Assembly (NCBI GenBank): GCA_964036045.1
Contig: OZ038390.1
Span: 32,676,819 to 32,740,818 of the forward strand
Direction: 5' to 3'
DNA length: 64,000 nucleotides
From: Eutreptiella sp. 'Long Island Sound 2002'
Taxonomy: Eukaryota > Euglenozoa > Euglenophyceae > Eutreptiales > Eutreptiaceae
The notes under the pieces are model-generated. The model did not search any database. It saw only the letters and a list, made by a program, of their open reading frames with translations, and had not been told where the DNA came from. The stretch's first letter is position 1, and each line of letters begins with the position of its first letter. Positions 30,838 to 40,767 of the stretch are shown here, piece after piece. The position numbers were made by a program, and so were the translations under genes.

Positions 30838-32935
30838 CCCTTGTATAAGCATGTGCGCTCCCAGATGGATATGGTACACCGGACGGCGCTGGGCATAAGC
30901 ACGTGGCATCTGATGATGTCGATTCTGGTGAGGCCCCCCAGGGAACGCGGGCTGGGGCAGGCGAGCCTGTCAGCGTATGCGCAGTGGACACACAGTCATA
31001 CCTTTGCGCAGTATGTTCAAAGGCCGTCACGTTTTGCTGAGCGGCACGTGGGGCCTTTTCGCCGATGGGCGGGGGCGCAGGGGATGCTGTTTGATGAGGA
31101 GTTTTTGCCGTTTTTTCAGATGAGCCCCCTGCCGTTATCGATGCCCTCCTTCCCGCAGGGCTCACTGAAGAGTTACTCAGCGGTGCGTAGGTGGGGGGGT
31201 GAAGTGCCCCCTCCTCCAGCAGCGAGGCTGCCTCTAATGCCGGTGTGGCATAATTCTCTGTTTGCGAATGCCTTCCAACTGACCTACCACTGCCCGGCAT
31301 TGCTGAAAAAAGGGGTGCTGCGGTGGGTGGACCTGGTGGAGGGGGGGGCCATACCCCTGAGCTTGTATGACTGCATTGCGCCCACTTGGCAGGGAGTGTA
31401 CTTAGAGGGTGTACACCGATTGTTGACGCCGCCTCCGGCAGCCCAGCCACAGTACGTGGGCCCAGATTTGGGGCGCTGGATGAGCAACTGGTTGATGAGA
31501 AAAATGCCGTTGTATATGCAGCACAAGCGGCGACATGAGCCGTGACAGCCACCGGAAGTGTGGCAGGCGTTTGGGCGACTGTTTTTACCAAAATGGGATC
31601 GGGACTTCATGCGCAGAGCGCTATGGAAAAAATTGCCTCTGGGCACGCGCATGGAAAGGTTGGGGGGCAAACAATGCCCGCTGGATGGGAGGGTGGAAGA
31701 CCAGGAACACGTTTTTCGCCATTGCATGTTCACCGCGTTTATGCAGAGCACAGTGAGAAAGGCGTTTGGGATGGTGGAATCGGGGGGTGAAGGTGGAGCC
31801 GAGCCGCTTGCTGAGAGACTTCCCTCTGCTTTCCATTACAACCACCCAGGGGCTGCTGTTGTGGGCGGGACTTAAGGCACAATGGAACCTACGGTGCAGA
31901 GCAAAATACCAACACCAGCCAGCGACGCTGGACGAATTTATTGCAGGCTGGGCGGGGGTCCTGCGGCGCTGGCGCGCCGAGTCCAACATGTCGGTGCCGC
32001 GGCGTGACTTGTTTTTATTTATCAACATCCTGGATGGATGGTTCGATAATCCAGCGATGCCGGGGATTTTTCAGGGACCACCCCAGCAGCCAACCACTGT
32101 TGGAGGAGGGCCGCAGGTGGACAAACAACAGATGAAGGAGGCAAAATGGGGTGCGTACAAGACAAAATTGGTGGCAGAACTGGAGAGCTTGTCTAGGGAG
32201 GATTGGACTGTCGTCTACACATACGGGTCTGCGAAAGTGGTCAAGGGTTGGGCACAGGCAGGGTATGGGGCCTGGTACGGGCCGGGCTCCCTGCGCAACA
32301 GTTCTGACTTTGTCCCTTTGGGAGAAAAGCAAAGTGTGAGCAGGGCAGAACTAAGGGGGGTCCTGCATGCTGTCCGCAGCAGGCGATGGGAGGAACGCAT
32401 GATTGTCGTGTTAGATTCGGAGTATGTGTTCAAAGGGATCACACAGCGGTCCAGTAAGTGGTAGCGCCATGAGTGGAGGGTCTTAGGGAGGGAGGTGGAG
32501 CACAAGGAACTGTGGATGGCGGTCCTGGCGGAGCGGGAGCTCGCAGGGGACCGACTCCAGGTACAATGGGTGCCGTCACATCTGGGGGTGGCGGGGAATG
32601 AAGAGGCGGACAAGATGGCTGAGCAGGGGAGACTGCAGCATCCGTATAATGAGGACTCCCTCCCGAAACGATGCCGCCTTGAGCAGCAGTGGGAGGAGTT
32701 GGGGCTCGAGGAGATGTCATCTGGGGAGGGGGAGGCCAGCGACAGTGGGTATTCGCATAGCACAGGGAGCCTGCTTGGGGAGGAGGGTGCACCCGGAGCA
32801 ACTTCGAGTTTGGGCTCGCTGGGGTGGGCGGACAACGATGAATACAGTACGGATGTCAGTGATAACCCCAGGAAGAGGGGCAGGAGGGTGGAGCAATCTG
32901 TGGCGGCGCCTCACGGCGCCTTGTTGGAATTGTGA
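30838..32935 (+). pseudogene. LINE ORF2 relic: C-terminal RT region, zinc knuckle and RNase H domain
   Basis: The main frame runs from 30838 with protein-like sequence (HVRSQMDMVHRTALGIS) to a TGA at 31543-31545 and continues in frame with FMRRALWKKLPLGTRM and the knuckle CPLDGRVEDQEHVFRHC. A frameshift in a G run near 31785 moves it to the next phase (ITTTQGLLLWAGLKAQ). The RNase H domain follows: VVYTYGS at about 32212-32230 (the catalytic Asp of TDGS is Tyr), SRAELRGVLHA, MIVVLDSEYVF, a TAG at 32462-32464, then VQWVPSHLGVAGNEEADKMA. It ends in an acidic tail (WEELGLEEMSSGEGEASDSG) and TGA. Two stops, one frameshift and a lost active-site residue make it non-functional. Confidence 0.75.
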
Positions 32936-33058
32936 ACAATTCGTGTTGGTGCCTGACGGCGCCGTTTTGCGCAACTGTTACGCGGCTGCGCCGCACGATA
33001 CTTGATGAGGGCATACGTCTGTCGGTGGGGACGTAATGCTGGACTTTCCACCGTTCTG

Positions 33059-33550
33059 CAGATAAGCTACGCCCTTGTCCAAGCTACGGTAGGTGTAGGG
33101 ACCATAATAATTGTGTACGTAATTTTGATTACGTACGAAATGTAGTGCGGCCACATAAGACATGGGCAAATTCATTCCCAAGAATTTGAAGCTGTTCGAG
33201 CCCAAACCAGCCCCTAAGCCTCAGCCAAAGGCATCTTCAAGTGGTGAGCATGTGCAATTGTTCCGCATGGTGTATGATCGCAAGAAGGGTTTCCAAGCCC
33301 AACATTTGTAGGCTTCGCATTCTTCATTACTTGTGCCGACATGGGTGTGAACCTAAAATTTTCATGTTCCCAAGGCTGTCTTGTGTTTGCATACACTTGG
33401 AAATGTGGGCAGAGGTCAAGATGCACCCATACCATGCGCGCGCACGTTTCTGTTGGTAGTTGTATGTGTTTCGCGCAAGCTACGCCCTTGTCCAAGCTAC
33501 AGTGGGCGTAGGGACCGTAATAATTCCGTACATTGGCGTAGCTTATACGG
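33059..33550. mobile_element. Possible MITE with TIR ATAAGCTACGCC
   Basis: It begins gataagctacgccc and ends ggcgtagcttatac. Inside, the segment ctacgcccttgtccaagcta with a following ggaccataataatt is present twice (33066 and 33477). Related agctacgccctgtccaag words occur at about 42353-42423. No coding capacity. Confidence 0.45.
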
Positions 33551-33552
33551 GG

Positions 33553-34165
33553 GGCATGCCGTTGGATGCACTTGGATGCACTTAGATTGAACTTACATGC
33601 ACTTACATGCAATTAGATGCACTTAGAGGCACTTAGAGGCACTTGGATGCACTTAGATGCGATGCACTTAGATGCACTTAGCTGCACTTAGATGCACTTA
33701 GATGCACTTAGATGCGATGCAATTACATTTAGATCTAGTTAGATGCACCTGGATGCACTTGCGTGTAGTTAGATGCACTTTAGATGCACTTCGATGCAGT
33801 TAGATGCACTTAGAGGCACTTAGATGCTCTTTGATGCACTTAGATGCACTTAGATGCACTTAGATATACTTAGACTTACTTTGAGGCACTTAGACACGCT
33901 TAAATGTACTTAGAGGCACTTAGGTGCACCTTAGATGGACTGAGAGGCACTTAGATGCACTTAGATGCACTTAGAGGCACTTAGAGGCACATAGGTGCAC
34001 TTAGATGCACTTAGATGCACTTACATGCGGTTAGATGCACTTAGATGCAATTACATGCAGTAAGATGCAAGTAGATGCACTTAGATGCACTTAGATGCAC
34101 TTAGATGCACTCAGAGGCACTGGGATGCACTTGGATGTGATGCACTTAGATGCACTTAGATGAAT
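33553..34165. repeat. 10-bp minisatellite TGCACTTAGA, block 2
   Basis: About 60 degenerate units of atgcacttag with the same variants as at 30632-30830. Drift is strong (gatgcgatgc, agacacgctt), so this array is probably old. Confidence 0.9.
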
Positions 34166-34177
34166 GTTTGCCATGCA

Positions 34178-34335
34178 CGCAGTGCGCACACAGTGCGAAG
34201 TTTTGGATGTCGGCAAATCCTCGAACCCTAGTTTCGGCCCCTTTTCACAAGTTTTTGGTTCCGTACCATGGTTTTTTTTTAGCTTCCCAAACATTTAGGA
34301 TGTGGCATATTTGAATTGTCAACCATTTTTGCCCA
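34178..34335. repeat. Partial copy of the 38.7-kb element (left end)
   Basis: Shares catgcacgcagtgcgcacac, gcccctttttcac-type sequence, acaagtttttggttccgtac and aggatgtggcatatttgaat with the starts of 38693-39315 and 54708-55195. The match ends at tcaaccattt. Confidence 0.7.
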
Positions 34336-34909
34336 TTTTCAACCAAATTCCCCCCGCGCACCTCCCCGGGGTGCGCGCCGGGCATCTTTGAGGGAGCGTT
34401 ATTTTGGGCCTTCAACCTTCCGGTGTTATTGAGGAAACCTGGCCAATCTTTCCTACGGTCGGTGTTACGGTTGTAATTGAGCCCCCTTCGTTGCGTTCAT
34501 GCCTCTCCCATGTTTGTTGCCAAATGTCAAACGGGCACCCTGAGCCTGGTATGTGGTCATACAACTCAAGGGTGTCCGCTGCGCACCCAAGAATACCTGC
34601 CACCTTTCTGGTAGCAAATAGGATGAAGGGGAGGGCGGTGGTGATTCTCAGCGTGGACACAATACACTTGTTGATGTCGAGCGAGGACAGTGATGCGGTG
34701 GGGATGAAGGCCATACCACAAACTCCTCAAGGTCCGCGGAGATTCACATGTGTATTCTACGAACAAAGCTCTCTTGACTCGTTTTCATGCTAAGAGGCAA
34801 GAATTTTTTTTTGAAAAGAAACTTTACCCCACTTGTGTATGTTCAAAATATTCAGCACGTCATGGGGATCATTTTGAGGTATCTTTGTTGAGGGACCCAC
34901 CGAACTCCC

Positions 34910-36411
34910 CCCCCCCCCCCGCCCCCCAGGAGCAGCAGCCAGATGATAGGCAGCAGCTAGACACGTGGGTGTTGTTTCACCAAAACTTCCTGACTGGCTG
35001 GGTGAAAAAACTAGCCACTTGGCAACAATATCCTCTGAGGTGGCTGCCCACTGCTGAGCTAAGTATATTTACGGACTGCGTCCTGCAGCTTTTGGAAGAG
35101 GGTAAGCTGGTACACCCCAACCTCTCCTGTTCTGCTAATCTGCCGAGGCCACGACGCACGGGCAATAACGCCAAGATGGCCAGGAAACTGGCTGCAAAGC
35201 AAGAGTTTGCCTCCCAACTGGAGGGAATCGTGGCACAAGGGCTGACCCAGATATATACGGACGGCTCATCAGAAAGGGTCCTGCCCATAGGGTATATTGG
35301 TGGATACGGAGTACATGTGCCGAACACACTGGATCTAGGGGCACCTATGCCTGCCCACCTGCCTCAAACAAATAATGCTACTGAGGTGTACGCAGTGACA
35401 CAGGGGCTAAAAATTTTCCCACAAGCAAACTTGGCCCTGATGACAGACTCTGCCTTGGTCTACCTGGGAGCCACCGGCGCAGCGCGAATCTGGAAAATCC
35501 GTGGCTGGCACGGATCACACGGCCCCATACTACACCCCGAGCTATGGGATGAGTTGCTACAGCTCATCGCGGGCCACCAAGGTATACTGAATTGGTACAA
35601 GGTCCCATCTCATGTGCAGATAGAGGGTAATGAACGTGCCAATGATTTGGCAGAATGGGGACGGCAACAAAACCCGCTATACCCTGAACCCCCCGGGGAC
35701 AGAAAGGAGGGCAGTGCAAGCACGAAGGCGAACCACAGCAAAGTGATCATTTTTTCACACAAGCACCCATCCCCCCCCGAGCCCGCAGAACGAGCAGGTT
35801 CACCCCCGCCCCCAGTGGTGCAAGAACCCTCGACACCGCCGTGTGCGACACCGTCCACTCCCATGTCAGGCACACAGTCAGATACACACAACATGGTGAC
35901 ACCCCTCGTGACACCTATTAGAGTACCGGTCAGTGCCTCCCCATTGTGCAGAGATACACCTGCACGCCTGCTTTTGAATGAGCTGGACCTATGTCTCATG
36001 GATGAACCTGTAGGTCATCAGAGTGGCTCTCTCTCTGAGACCACCGTGTCTTTCGCCTCCACAGAGGATCACATTCAGTCTCAGGCCTCGCAGGACAGTC
36101 TATTCACGGTATCAGGGAGTGAAAACCATTCGGCCCCGCGGCCAACCAAACGCAGGCATTTCAACACGCCTAGCCCGGTGCCATCCAGCCCCGCCTCAGT
36201 GGACATACACTCACACGGAACAACCATGTACTCACCCAGCATGCCGGCACGTTCCAACAGACAGCCCGTATACTCACCGCGGCAACCAGCATCGCCTCCG
36301 GCGCCAGACACGCCCAATTTCTGGCACTGCTCGATTTGTGACACTGATTGCTCAGGGCACTCCCCACCAGAGTCACCTACCACCCCGGACTCTGGCTGTT
36401 TTGAGATGTAG
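34910..36411 (+). CDS. Retroelement protein with intact RNase HI domain and long disordered tail
   Basis: One uninterrupted frame (open from 34750) ends at TAG 36409-36411. The RNase HI active-site set is complete: YTDGS with Asp at 35260, ATEVYAVTQGL with Glu at 35383, LMTDSALVY with Asp at 35446, and VPSHVQIEGNERANDLAEWG with Asp at 35644. N-terminal to it, FHQNFLTGWVKKLATWQQ is probably RT-connection sequence. After the domain come about 240 residues rich in Pro, Ser and Thr, ending WHCSICDTDCSG. No in-frame ATG precedes about 35175 and no reverse transcriptase is present, so this is the 3' part of a 5'-truncated LINE. The open frame and intact catalytic residues suggest it is the youngest LINE copy here. 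Confidence 0.7.
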
Positions 36412-36653
36412 AGGCCTTCTCCCATGTCTGAATGAACATGCAGCGGCACGGAGCCATAGGCCTGTACGACTATTGTGCCTAGTCACGGTCATGTACGGGA
36501 CGTCGAGTTCAGCTCAGACGTCAGCACACCCGGGTTGTGATTGCTACATGCTCACGCCCACCCCCCCGCCAAGTGACGGCGCAAAACCAATGCCGCCGAG
36601 CTTGACTCAATTGTGCAAGCTTTGAACGTATCCCCCCACATAGACAGTATGGG

Positions 36654-36726
36654 AGGCAGTGTGGTATAGTGGTTAACATCGTCGACTGCCGTCACATAGA
36701 TCGCCGGTTCGAACCCGGCCTGTAGC
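36654..36726 (+). repeat. tRNA-derived SINE-like sequence (pol III A and B boxes)
   Basis: Reads ggtatagtggttaac (A box) and, 36 bases later, gccggttcgaacccggc (a perfect B box in a 5-bp T-arm stem). The anticodon arm between them does not pair and the acceptor ends do not match, so it is not a functional tRNA. Downstream sequence to about 36850 has no coding signal and may be the SINE body. Confidence 0.5.
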
Positions 36727-36964
36727 AGTGCTCCCCCCCACCGGCCTCGCCCGACCGGGGACTGGGGCCCCTCCCGTTGCTTTCTATTTTTTCTCACTGG
36801 CCTTAACTATTTTTCCCCCACTGAGCTGCTACAGCTCCCCCCTTTTACATTCATCAATTAGAAAAATGTGCCCAGGCGCCTGCAGCAGTGCGCCCCGCCA
36901 CCGCCCACGCTCGATGGGAGGCTGCCACCCCACCCGTTGCTTGCCTTTGCCCGAGCTGCCGCTC

Positions 36965-37065
36965 CGCTTGATCCGCTTCTGGCAGCCCGGGCAGCGGGAT
37001 TCGAACCTGGGACCAGCGAAGCTGGAGTCCAGGGTGCTTCCACTGAAGCACGGGGCACCTCACCC
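36965..37065 (-). repeat. tRNA-like sequence on the minus strand
   Basis: On the minus strand an A box inside a good D-hairpin (gcttcagtggaagc) is followed about 30 bases later by a B box (aggttcgaatccc). T-arm pairing is poor and no acceptor stem closes. Probably a decayed tRNA or tRNA-derived SINE. Confidence 0.4.
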
Positions 37066-37289
37066 GCGATGGGATACCCCATACACACAGCCACATGGCA
37101 CACATGCGTTTGCCACGCCCTTTGATTTTTCTGGTAATGTACATAGATAGTGGAGCACCCCAACCAAGAAGGGGACACATGGAGCCTGTGTGATTGAACT
37201 GAACTGCACATGCATGCACTGACGTGAAGAACTTCAGGTTGTACGACAGGCGGTGGTGGACGTCTGTACGTTTCAGCAAACCACCTTTA

Positions 37290-38160
37290 TGGCCAAGTAC
37301 GTGTGCTGGGTGTCTTGCGTGACTTTATGAGGAAGGCATTGTGGAAGAAATTGGTCGTGGGTGCGCGCATGCAGCGTGTTTTCGGGCGGCCGAAGTGTGA
37401 AGTATGTGGGGGTTTAGAAACGGTGTCACATGTGTTGTCCACGTGCAAGTATCTGCCTTTTGCAGCTGATTCCATTTTGAAGGCATTTGGACCGGTGAGG
37501 GATGACAATGGGGGAGTCGTGGTTTTGCAACAGATCATAATGACTCATCCGGAGCTGTCTCTATCCACTACACAGGGTCTAGCCCTTTGGGCGGTGGTTC
37601 AAGCTTCCCGGGCGCTCACATGCGATGTTGTCTTCAGAGGGGGGCGGGGCACTCGCTGTCTGATTTTGTGCAGCACCGGGTTGCGGTGCTGCTGGTATGG
37701 GCAACATCAGATGAAACGTCTCTATATCGAGAGGAGGATTTTCATCTTCGCAGCATTTTGCTTGCCTTTTTGCAAGGACAGCCAATGTTTCGTATGGGGG
37801 TGCAGACGCCTGTGGGGATGGCTGTGTAGCCCACGTTAATGGCACTGCCAAAAGCAGTGAAGTGGCCGCATGTGCTGCTTGGTGCAAAAAACCAAATTCA
37901 AGGAAAACCGAACAATGGGTAGGATGTTGTGCACTGGTATGAGTCAAGGAAACAGACAGCAGGTTTTGCTAGGTTTTGCTGTGTGGTACGGTGACAGAGA
38001 CCCGCGTAACGATGAAAAGCCGGTACCGGGAGAAGAAAAACAGTCCATCACCAGGGCGGAATTACATGCAGTCATACTAGCGCTTGACAAAAAGAAGCCA
38101 GGGGTACTACCCCCGTGTCATGCAGGGCTTTTGGGGGGAATGTTGTTCCTGTGGTGCACA
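37290..38160 (+). pseudogene. LINE ORF2 relic, second family member (zinc knuckle and RNase H start)
   Basis: One frame reads LRDFMRKALWKKLVVGAR, then the knuckle CEVCGGLETVSHVLSTC and LSLSTTQGLALWAVVQA. These align by eye with the 31.6-31.9 kb part of the LINE relic (FMRRALWKKLPLGTRM, CPLDG...HVFRHC, ITTTQGLLLWAG). After frameshifts the RNase H piece GFAVWYGDRDPRN...GEEKQSITRAELHAVIL appears at about 37965-38090 and then decays. It is a truncated, broken copy of a related LINE. Confidence 0.65.
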
Positions 38161-38692
38161 AAGTTTTCAACGTGACAACTTACCAAACCCTAACTTTTCC
38201 CACAAGCTACTGGGTTTCTTGGGTGGAAAATGAATTCTGTTGATGGCATGATACGATGTTGTGTGGAAGTGGGTTATACAAAGGCTGTTTAGTGCTCGTT
38301 GAGGGGTTTGCTTGACTCTGTGGACACATAGTTGTTATGTTGCGACATTAAGGGCACATGGCAAGCGATGCACACATTTCACCCTTTTTCACCCCCCTTC
38401 ACCCCATGTGCACCCACCTTCACCCCTTGTTCTCCTGTGTGGGCTAAGCTGATGGGGAATCCCGTTATGACCAGTACATTCATGATGCATTTATGGTTAG
38501 CTCGTTCATGCATAAAAAGACCGATCTGTGGGTTGAATACAATGCTAGGGAGGGCGTTGATATCAGCCTTAAGGGGTGCAAGTCAACGTCTTTCAAGAGA
38601 TCACGCAAGGGTGGAAAACCTCGCTGCATTTTGGAGATGGCATAATTTCAACCTATTTGTGTTGCTACATTGTCCTGCTGTATAGGGAATGC

Positions 38693-39315
38693 CATGCACG
38701 CAGTGCGAAGTTTTGGATGTTGGCAAATACTCGAACCCTAGTTTTGGCCCCTTTTCACAAGTTTTTGGTTCCGTACCAGGGTTTTTTTTGGCTTCCCAAG
38801 CATTTAGGATGTGGCATATTTGAATTGTCAACCATTTCCCCCTAGAAGAGGCCCATCGACAAAGTGTACACGACGTCGTCATTGTCGACACTGCAGCGAG
38901 CCTCGTATCCGTACAGGCGGTTCGATTCGCCCTACAGAGTACTCTTCCCGACAGATAGTACGTGCACCAAAACCTTGGTCGACTTCAAGGTGATTCTCGA
39001 ACTGAGATGCTCAAGATCATCGATCGGTGTGGCCACGTCCACAACTGCAGAGAAGTCAACGTGGTCATCGTCGCTCGAAGGCTCTCGATCGCCGATACTC
39101 GATGGTGGCGAGTCGACACCAGGACCGTACAATTCTTCTTCGACGATGCTGTTGGTTATAACTACAACCAGAAGTATCGATGGACATCTGGCCAACCCTA
39201 TGGTATTGACACCTTTCAGTCTTCCCCCTAGTAAACAGGTGACAGGTATTCTTGGGTGAGTATCCTAGCCTCTGCGTGCGCAATATGCACGCAGTGCGCA
39301 CGCAGTGCGAGATCT
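38693..39315. mobile_element. Duplicated non-coding element, long copy
   Basis: From gaatgccatgcacgcagtgc to cacgcagtgcgagatcttgg. A shorter version with two internal deletions lies at 54708-55195, and a left-end fragment at 34178-34335. Both full copies carry gcacgcagtgc decamers at each end in the same orientation. No transposase is encoded; it is probably a non-autonomous DNA element. Confidence 0.6.
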
Positions 39316-39487
39316 TGGCCATAGAGGGGGTTTTAGACATTTCCTATCTTGTGGGGGTTCCCAACTGTGCACGCACTGCACACCCTGTGCAACAACACTG
39401 CCTTGGCCCTCAACCACTGTCTAACGACCGGGGGGACGAGGAGGTGCCCTCCCTCCCTCCCTCCCTCCCTCCCTTTCTTGTAGATTG

Positions 39488-39838
39488 ATGGGTTGCGCTT
39501 TTCCGGTTGCTGCCCTGCCTCCACCCGGGGTATACGGAGAGAACGCCTGGACGCACCGCATCGAAGTCACATGCCCCGGTCCATTGCTCCCCAACAAGAT
39601 TGCCGTGAACATGGACCACCGGCTGTCGGTCATCGGTGTGGAGGGCACGGCCGAGTTCGCCTTGCAGGAGCCCGCCGCCAGGCTCACCGCCAGACTGCAG
39701 CCGCTCGACGGCGACCTCACACTTCCGGTTGATGCCGAGTACCTCTCGATGAATGGCGCCCTGGACCGCTTCGAGTGCAACGGGGAGCAGTTCATGGTCA
39801 TCCACACGCGACCCGTCCAGAAGTGCCAAGTCCTCAAG
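39488..39838 (+). CDS. Two-exon gene, exon 1: possible tubby-C/LURP-one-like protein
   Basis: Starts ATGGGTTGC (MGCAFPVAALPPPG). A Gly-Cys start could be myristoylated and palmitoylated, suggesting membrane attachment. It continues as 117 codons of convincing protein (VYGENAWTHRIEVTCPG, LPVDAEYLSMNGALDRFE, QFMVIHTRPVQKCQVLK) and ends in phase 0 at a GT donor. Exon 2 is 40447-40767 and the product is 223 aa, close to LURP-one-related proteins (about 200-220 aa). The alternation of short beta-strand-like pieces, the LSM...RFE turn and the hydrophobic C-terminal helix in exon 2 resemble the tubby-C/scramblase fold. That is inference by shape, not clear homology. A CCCT run and an acceptor-like cttgtag precede the ATG, so an upstream exon is possible. 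Confidence 0.6.
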
Positions 39839-40446
39839 GTCTGCAGCCCATCTACTCTGCCCTTGGCAAAAAACACAGGGAGCATCCAGCCCCGCATTCA
39901 CTGGCCCCCTGAACCAGCCCCCAGAAGTGGCCCCAAAATGGCCTTTCCCGGCACTGGCAGCACCACAGGCCACACCACCACTATGCATACGATGGCTTAC
40001 CTTACCTGACCAAGTACCTGATTGGTTTGGTGTCTTATGTTTGTTGGCAGGCAAGGGGTCATCCCTGGGGTAGTACCCAAGCCCTGTGCCTCGCACGAAC
40101 TGGTTGCGGTTGTTGTTGTTGTTGTAGTTGTGGTTGTTGTTGTTGTTGTTGTTGTTGTAGTTGTGGTTGTTGTCGTCGTTGTCGTTGTCGTCGTTGTTGT
40201 TGTCGTTGTGGTTGTGGTTGTTGTTGTTGTTGTCGTCGTTGTTGTTGTTATTGTTGTTATTGTTGTTGTTGTCGTTGTTATTGTTGTTGTTGTTGTTGTT
40301 GTGGTTGTGGTTGTCATTTTCGTTGTTCTTGTTGTTATTGTTGTTGTTGTTGTTGTTGTTGTCGTTGTTATTGTTGTTGTTGTTGTTGTTGTGGTTGTGG
40401 TTGTTATTGTCGTTGTTGTTGTTGTCGCTGTCGTTTGTTGTTGTAG
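39839..40446 (+). repeat. Intron carrying a GTT/GTC trinucleotide repeat
   Basis: Phase-0 intron with donor gtctgc and acceptor gttgttgtag. From about 40103 to its 3' end it is (GTT)n with GTC, GTG and ATT variants. The repeat itself supplies the pyrimidine-rich acceptor region. The poly-Val, poly-Leu and poly-Cys open frames here are artefacts. Confidence 0.8.
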
Positions 40447-40767
40447 GTCCTGCATGGCCACCAGGCGCTCTTCACCGTCGTCGACTACGGCCACACGCGC
40501 CCGTTCGCCTCGACCGTGTACGTGTTCCCCGGGGAGGTGACGACGGCCTCGCTTGAGGGGCGGTGGCCGCCGGGGCCGTGCTGGGCTGTGCAGACCCACA
40601 GTGAGGAGTGGATGAAGGGCTACGGGACCACGAAGTACAAGCGGAAGAGCTCACTGCAGATCAACATCGAGCAGCTGCCAGAGGACCGGGTGCTGTGGTC
40701 GGTGATGCTCGCGGCAATGATCATGTCCGGTCTGTGGCGCATCGATGCCCACCGGAGGTGGTGTTGA
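40447..40767 (+). CDS. Two-exon gene, exon 2 (C-terminal half)
   Basis: Reads VLHGHQALFTVVDYGHTRPF, then TTASLEGRWPPGPCWAV, KYKRKSSLQINIEQLPEDRV and LWSVMLAAMIMSGLWRID, ending HRRWC and TGA at 40765-40767. In the tubby-C/LURP/scramblase superfamily a hydrophobic C-terminal helix fills the beta barrel; LWSVMLAAMIMSGLW is suitable for that. A GT at cggag/gtggtg just before the stop leaves open that the gene continues into another exon. Confidence 0.6.
   Translation, partial: VLHGHQALFTVVDYGHTRPFASTVYVFPGEVTTASLEGRWPPGPCWAVQTHSEEWMKGYGTTKYKRKSSLQINIEQLPEDRVLWSVMLAAMIMSGLWRIDAHRRWC

Noticed and set aside
36654-36726. Functional tRNA gene
   Set aside because: A and B boxes are good but the anticodon and acceptor stems do not pair.
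40022-40599. Poly-Val, poly-Leu, poly-Cys and poly-Thr ORFs
   Set aside because: GTT trinucleotide repeat lying inside a clearly phased intron.
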